Origin: Burkholderiales bacterium | GTDB taxonomy: Bacteria; Pseudomonadota; Gammaproteobacteria; Burkholderiales; JAEUOS01 | Direction of reading: 5' to 3' | NCBI GenBank assembly: GCA_016790635.1 | Contig: JAEUOR010000015.1 | Span: forward strand, 1 to 47,928 | DNA: 47,928 nt | In this document: positions 44,407-47,928 of the stretch, one piece after another | How the letters are laid out: each line of letters begins with the position of its first letter | Numbering within the stretch: position 1 is the stretch's first letter | Position numbers and translations under genes: made by a program | The notes under the pieces: model-generated | Databases searched by the model: none | The model's input: only the letters and a program-made list of their open reading frames with translations | What the model was told of the DNA's origin: nothing

Positions 44407-44415
44407 GGCCGGCGC

Positions 44416-45600
44416 ATGCGCATCCTCTGCGTTTTCGGCCGCCACAACTACGGCGACCCTGCGAGGGGCGAAGGTGTCGAGTACGCCAGCTTCCTGCCGG
44501 CGCTGCGTGCTCTTGGCCACGAAGTCGAGCACTTCGAGTCTTTTGCCCGAACCGGTCACGCCGACTTCGCGGCGCTCAATCGCGCGCTCGTCGAACGCTT
44601 CGCGAGTTTTCGCCCCGACGTCGTGCTGACTGTCCTCATGATGGCCGAAGTGTGGCTGGAGACCGTGGCGCTCATGCGGGTTGCGGGGGCGCGGGTCATC
44701 AACTGGTCGACGGACGACTCGTGGAAGTACCGGCAGTTTTCGCGATTGATCGCGGCGGACTTCGATCGCTTCGCCACAACCTGGCCTGAGGCGCCGGACT
44801 GGTACGCCGCCGACGACATTGCCACGGGCGTGCTGACGCAGTGGGGTGTGGCTGCTTCCGCGTTGCGCGCACCAAAGTCCGCAGCCCAGTGCGGGATCGA
44901 CGTATGCTTCATCGGCTCGAATTACGGGGATCGCGCCGTACGTGTTGAGCGTCTGCGCCGAGCCGGAATAGATGTCCGCTGCTTCGGCCATGGCTGGCCT
45001 GAAGGGCCGGTTGTGGCAGAGCGCATGGCGGAGGTATTCCGTGACTCCCGCCTTTGCCTCAACTTCAGTGAAGGCGGCGGCGGTGCCGGAAGGCAGATCA
45101 AGGCCAGGGTCTTCGAGGTGCCAGGTGTCGGCGGAGCGCTGCTTACCGAGGCGACGCCGTTTCTCGAACGCTATCTCATTCCCGGGCGCGAAGCCGCAGT
45201 TTTCGAGAACGACGACGAACTGATTGGATTGGCTCGGCGCCTTCTTGACCACCCGGACGAGCGGGATGCGATGGCACGCGCCGGGCATGCCCGGGTCGCC
45301 GCCGAGCACACCTATGAGAAGCGCATGGCGGCGCTCCTGGATTTTGGTGGCGGTGCTCCGCCGGCGGCGCAGCCGTTCGACCGGGAAGCCTTTGAGGCTG
45401 CGGTAGCGCGACATCGGGTTGGCGTGGCGGGGCGGGCTTTGCGCTGGGTACTGGCGACGCTGTGCAGTGCGGTCTGGGGACCTGCGCGCGGCCCGCGTGC
45501 CGCGCGGCGCTTGCTGTTCGAGGCCAGCTGGCGCCTGGCCGGACGCTCCACATATACCGCCGCCGGACTTCCCGGCCGGCTTTTTTACCAGGAAAGCTGA
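44416..45600 (+). CDS. CgeB-like glycosyltransferase
   Basis: A 394-residue protein resembling CgeB/spore-maturation-type glycosyltransferases. The N-terminal half has RILCVFGRHNYGDPARGEGV and INWSTDDSWKYRQFSRLI, and the C-terminal donor domain has DVCFIGSNYGDRAVRVERLR, IKARVFEVPGVGGALLTEA and FLERYLIPGREAAVFEN. Such enzymes transfer sugars from nucleotide donors to surface glycans. The C-terminal 70 residues are basic and less conserved. The next gene starts on the final base of its stop (TGATG). Confidence 0.82.
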   Translation: MRILCVFGRHNYGDPARGEGVEYASFLPALRALGHEVEHFESFARTGHADFAALNRALVERFASFRPDVVLTVLMMAEVWLETVALMRVAGARVINWSTDDSWKYRQFSRLIAADFDRFATTWPEAPDWYAADDIATGVLTQWGVAASALRAPKSAAQCGIDVCFIGSNYGDRAVRVERLRRAGIDVRCFGHGWPEGPVVAERMAEVFRDSRLCLNFSEGGGGAGRQIKARVFEVPGVGGALLTEATPFLERYLIPGREAAVFENDDELIGLARRLLDHPDERDAMARAGHARVAAEHTYEKRMAALLDFGGGAPPAAQPFDREAFEAAVARHRVGVAGRALRWVLATLCSAVWGPARGPRAARRLLFEASWRLAGRSTYTAAGLPGRLFYQES

Positions 45601-46475
45601 TGGCAGCGCCGCTGGTCACCATCGCCATGCCGGTACGCAACGCCGGGCGCACCCTGGCGGCCTCCCTCCGGTCTGTGTTGGCTCAAACCTTCACCGACTG
45701 GGAATTCCTGGTCATTGACGATGGCTCGACCGATGCCGGTACGACTCTCGTTGGCGACATCCATGATGTGCGGGTACGCCTTTTCCGGCACGCTGAATCC
45801 CTGGGATTGGCCGCACGGCTCAATCAGGCGATCAGCGTTGCCCGCGGGCGCTTTTTCGCCCGCATGGACGCCGACGACATCGCGTACCCTCAACGGATCG
45901 AGGCTCAAGTAAAATTCATGCTCGAGAACCCCGGCTGCGACCTCGTGGGCTGTGGGGCAGTGGTCTTCGACGACGCGGGCCGGCTGCGCGGGCGTTTTCC
46001 GCGCCGCCTGACCCACGAGGAGATTCGCGCGCACCCCTGGCGCGGGTTCTTCCTGCCGCATCCCACGTGGCTGGGCAAGACAGACTGGTTCGCCCGGCAT
46101 CGTTATCTGAATCGTTACAAGAAAACCCAAGACCAGGATTTGCTGTTGCGCACCTTCGATTGCAGTTCCTTCGCCTCGGTCGACCGCATCCTGTTGGGGT
46201 ATCGGCAAGACCGGCGTACCGTCTCCAAGAGTCTCGTCGGCAGGATCTACTTCTCGCGTTCGATCGCGCGTGAAGCCTGGCGTCGGCGCGATTTCGCGGG
46301 CGGCTTGCGCGGGCTGGCGGGGCAGGGTGCCAAGGGTCTGGCTGACGCGATCGCCATTCCGCTCGGGTTCGATCGGCTCCTGCGTCGGCGTGAGGATGGG
46401 CCGACGGCTGCGGAGGCCGCGGAGTGGGCCGCGGTATGGACTGCCTGCACGAAAGACGGGGTCGAGCGCGCATGA
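45600..46475 (+). CDS. Glycosyltransferase family 2
   Basis: A 291-residue GT-A enzyme. It opens LVTIAMPVRNAGRTLAASLR, followed by FLVIDDGSTDAGT, ARMDADDIAYPQRIEAQV (the DxD metal site) and TQDQDLLLRTFDC, where the aspartate pair is the likely base region. GT2 enzymes are inverting transferases that work on lipid-linked intermediates in the cytoplasm. The ATG at 45600 is chosen because it shares a base with the upstream stop. It overlaps the next gene by ATGA. Confidence 0.92.
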   Translation: MAAPLVTIAMPVRNAGRTLAASLRSVLAQTFTDWEFLVIDDGSTDAGTTLVGDIHDVRVRLFRHAESLGLAARLNQAISVARGRFFARMDADDIAYPQRIEAQVKFMLENPGCDLVGCGAVVFDDAGRLRGRFPRRLTHEEIRAHPWRGFFLPHPTWLGKTDWFARHRYLNRYKKTQDQDLLLRTFDCSSFASVDRILLGYRQDRRTVSKSLVGRIYFSRSIAREAWRRRDFAGGLRGLAGQGAKGLADAIAIPLGFDRLLRRREDGPTAAEAAEWAAVWTACTKDGVERA

Positions 46476-47479
46476 AGATACTTGTCACGGGAACCGCCGG
46501 ATTCATCGGCATGCATGCGGCGCTTCGACTGCTTGCCGCGGGCCACAGCGTGGTCGGCGTCGACAGCGTCAACGACTACTACGACGTGCGCCTGAAGGAG
46601 GCGCGCCTCGCGGAACTCGGACGCAACCCCAACTTCGCGTTCGAGCGCTTCGACCTGGCCGACCGAGCCAAGGTCGAGGGTCTGTTCGCGCGCCATCGCT
46701 TCGACCGCGTGCTGCACCTGGCGGCGCAGGCCGGCGTGCGCTATTCGCTCACCAACCCGCACGCCTACCTGGAAAGCAACCTCGTTGCCTTCATGAACCT
46801 GATCGAGTGTTGCCGCCACGCAAAGACCGGGCATTTCGTCTATGCGAGCTCGTCGTCGGTCTATGGCGCCAACGCCAAGCTGCCGTTTTCGACCGACGAC
46901 GCAGTGGACCATCCGGTCAGTCTGTACGCGGCGACCAAGCGCTCGAATGAATTGATCGCGCATAGCTATAGTCATCTTTTTGACCTCCCGACCACGGGCT
47001 TGCGCTTTTTTACGGTTTACGGCCCCTGGGGACGCCCCGACATGTCGATCGCGCTCTTCACGACGGCTATCCTGGCGGGCAAGCCGATCAATGTCTTCAA
47101 CAATGGCCAGATGCGGCGCGACTTCACGTATGTCGACGACATCGTGGAAGGCGTTACCCGAGTGCTCGATGCCATACCGCCGAAAGCGGCGCCCGGCCCC
47201 ACAAGTTATGATCATCCGGCGAGCAGTGCAGCGCCGTTTCGTGTCTTCAATATCGGCAACAGCAATCCGGTACAACTCATGGACATGATCGCGATCATCG
47301 AGGCGGCGTTGCAGAAGAAGGCGCAGTTCAATTTCATGCCCATGCAAGCCGGGGATGTCAAGGAATCGAGTGCCGACACGACGGCATTGCTGGAGTGGGT
47401 CGGTTTCAAGCCGGCCACGCCGCTGGCGTCCGGCATCGGACGTTACGTCGAGTGGCACAGGGGCTACTATCGGGTGTGA
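46472..47479 (+). CDS. UDP-glucuronate 4-epimerase-like nucleotide-sugar epimerase
   Basis: A 335-residue extended SDR. ILVTGTAGFIGMHAALRLLA is the NAD-binding loop; the NDYYDVRLKEARLAEL segment is the marker of UDP-glucuronate/UDP-galacturonate 4-epimerases; the catalytic residues are in VYASSSSVYGANAKLPF and VSLYAATKRSNELIA, and FTVYGPWGRPDMSIALF matches the binding loop of that group. It could make UDP-galacturonate, or a GalNAcA-type derivative given the dehydrogenase that follows. The ATG overlaps the GT2 stop. Confidence 0.9.
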   Translation: MKILVTGTAGFIGMHAALRLLAAGHSVVGVDSVNDYYDVRLKEARLAELGRNPNFAFERFDLADRAKVEGLFARHRFDRVLHLAAQAGVRYSLTNPHAYLESNLVAFMNLIECCRHAKTGHFVYASSSSVYGANAKLPFSTDDAVDHPVSLYAATKRSNELIAHSYSHLFDLPTTGLRFFTVYGPWGRPDMSIALFTTAILAGKPINVFNNGQMRRDFTYVDDIVEGVTRVLDAIPPKAAPGPTSYDHPASSAAPFRVFNIGNSNPVQLMDMIAIIEAALQKKAQFNFMPMQAGDVKESSADTTALLEWVGFKPATPLASGIGRYVEWHRGYYRV

Positions 47480-47520
47480 CCCCGTCGACACGCTAACCAC
47501 AGGGATCGGAAGGATCGGCA

Positions 47521-47928
47521 ATGGACGGATTCAAGACCATCGGCGTCATCGGGCTGGGCTATGTCGGACTGCCGCTGGCAATCGCGTTCGGCAAGGTGCG
47601 CAAAGTCATCGGCTTCGACATGGCGACCGCCAAGATTGACAGTTATCGCAAGGGCATCGACCCGACCGGTGAAGTCGATCCCGCAGACATGCGCGCCGCG
47701 GTTCATCTCGAATACACCAACGACGGTGCGCGCCTCGCGGAAGCCGACGTCATCATCGTCGCGGTGCCGACGCCGGTTGATGAAGCACACAACCCAGACT
47801 TCACGCCCCTGGTCGGCGCGAGCCAGACGGCCGGCCGCCATATGAAGCGCGGCACGACCATCGTCTTCGAGTCGACCGTCTATCCCGGTGCTACCGAGGA
47901 AGTCTGCGTGCCCGTGATCGAGAAGCAT
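47521..47928 (+). CDS. Nucleotide-sugar 6-dehydrogenase, N-terminal part (WbpO/TviB-like; cut by window end)
   Basis: The first 136 codons of a UDP-sugar dehydrogenase; the frame is open to the last base. ATG 47521 has GGAAGGA six bases upstream. The N-terminus TIGVIGLGYVGLPLAIAFGK is the NAD-binding loop, followed by VIGFDMATAKIDSYRKGID, DVIIVAVPTPVDEAHNPDF and IVFESTVYPGATEEV. The GEV segment near residue 52 and the VDEAHNPD form favour the WbpO/TviB group, which oxidises C6 of UDP-GlcNAc or UDP-GalNAc to the uronic acid. If UDP-GlcNAc is the substrate, it would supply the WbpB step. The catalytic cysteine lies beyond the window. Confidence 0.88.
   Translation, partial: MDGFKTIGVIGLGYVGLPLAIAFGKVRKVIGFDMATAKIDSYRKGIDPTGEVDPADMRAAVHLEYTNDGARLAEADVIIVAVPTPVDEAHNPDFTPLVGASQTAGRHMKRGTTIVFESTVYPGATEEVCVPVIEKH

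Noticed and set aside
43558..45414. A 618-codon open frame on the minus strand
   Set aside because: It is antisense to the end of the FkbM-type gene, the DUF268 gene and most of the CgeB-like gene, each with clear family motifs; its translation is rich in Arg, Gln and His without any motif, as expected for the shadow of GC-rich genes.
46247..47521. A 424-codon open frame on the minus strand
   Set aside because: It lies opposite the GT2 and UDP-glucuronate-epimerase-like genes and shows no recognisable domain.

Overview
The window is a GC-rich proteobacterial chromosome segment given over almost entirely to building and decorating a surface polysaccharide (O-antigen, capsule or exopolysaccharide). 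Dihydroorotase, a lysophospholipid acyltransferase and ApaH at the left edge, followed by heptosyltransferase-type genes, suggest a Gram-negative, most likely a betaproteobacterium. That placement is inferred from gene content and order, not from a marker gene. I see no rRNA, tRNA, CRISPR array, insertion sequence or phage gene. Coding density is very high: the only non-coding stretch near 300 bases is the 292-base divergent region 34351-34642.

Layout. (1) 1-2313: housekeeping flank (dihydroorotase tail, acyltransferase, apaH). (2) 2310-6771: three GT9 (heptosyltransferase-like) genes around an O-antigen ligase/polymerase-type membrane protein, probably LPS core and ligation. (3) 6779-12172, minus strand: a WbpM/CapD-type 4,6-dehydratase, a WecA/WbpL-type initiating sugar-phosphate transferase and two glycosyltransferases. 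(4) 12213-26070, minus strand: Wzx flippase, a large GT-C or Wzy-like membrane protein, then a tightly packed decoration cassette. The cassette holds a membrane protein fused to a spermidine-synthase-like domain, two methyltransferases, WbqC, a sulfotransferase, a WbmS-type deacetylase-like protein, a FemAB/GNAT protein, an unrecognised Rossmann protein, an Fe(II)/2-oxoglutarate oxygenase and an asparagine-synthase-type amidotransferase. Most of its gene junctions overlap by 4 to 8 bases. (5) 26171-29332, minus strand: an EPS-type MarR regulator, cysD and a fused cysN-cysC, which together make PAPS. (6) 29422-34350, minus strand: a DegT aminotransferase with an epimerase, then WbpE-, WbpD- and WbpB-like enzymes of the UDP-2,3-diacetamido-2,3-dideoxy-glucuronate pathway. 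(7) 34643-47928, plus strand: an SDR protein, methyltransferases (one FkbM, one DUF268), glycosyltransferases, a second amidotransferase, a non-hydrolysing 2-epimerase (WecB/WbpI type), a UDP-glucuronate-4-epimerase-like gene, and a nucleotide-sugar 6-dehydrogenase cut by the window end.

How it fits together (inference). The 6-dehydrogenase, WbpB, WbpE, WbpD and the 2-epimerase would give a diacetamido-uronic acid of the GlcNAc3NAcA/ManNAc3NAcA type. The two AsnB-like enzymes could amidate such uronic acids to uronamides. The initiating transferase and the glycosyltransferases would assemble the repeat unit, Wzx would flip it, and the ligase-like protein would attach it. CysD and CysNC would feed PAPS to the sulfotransferase, so a sulfated sugar is plausible. 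The MarR-type regulator lies directly downstream of cysD. Two strong inverted repeats coincide with predicted promoters, of cysNC (29325-29343) and of the wbpB-led genes (34371-34400). The most promising candidate for a new system is the sulfation, amidation, oxygenation and FemAB decoration cassette at 15271-29332.
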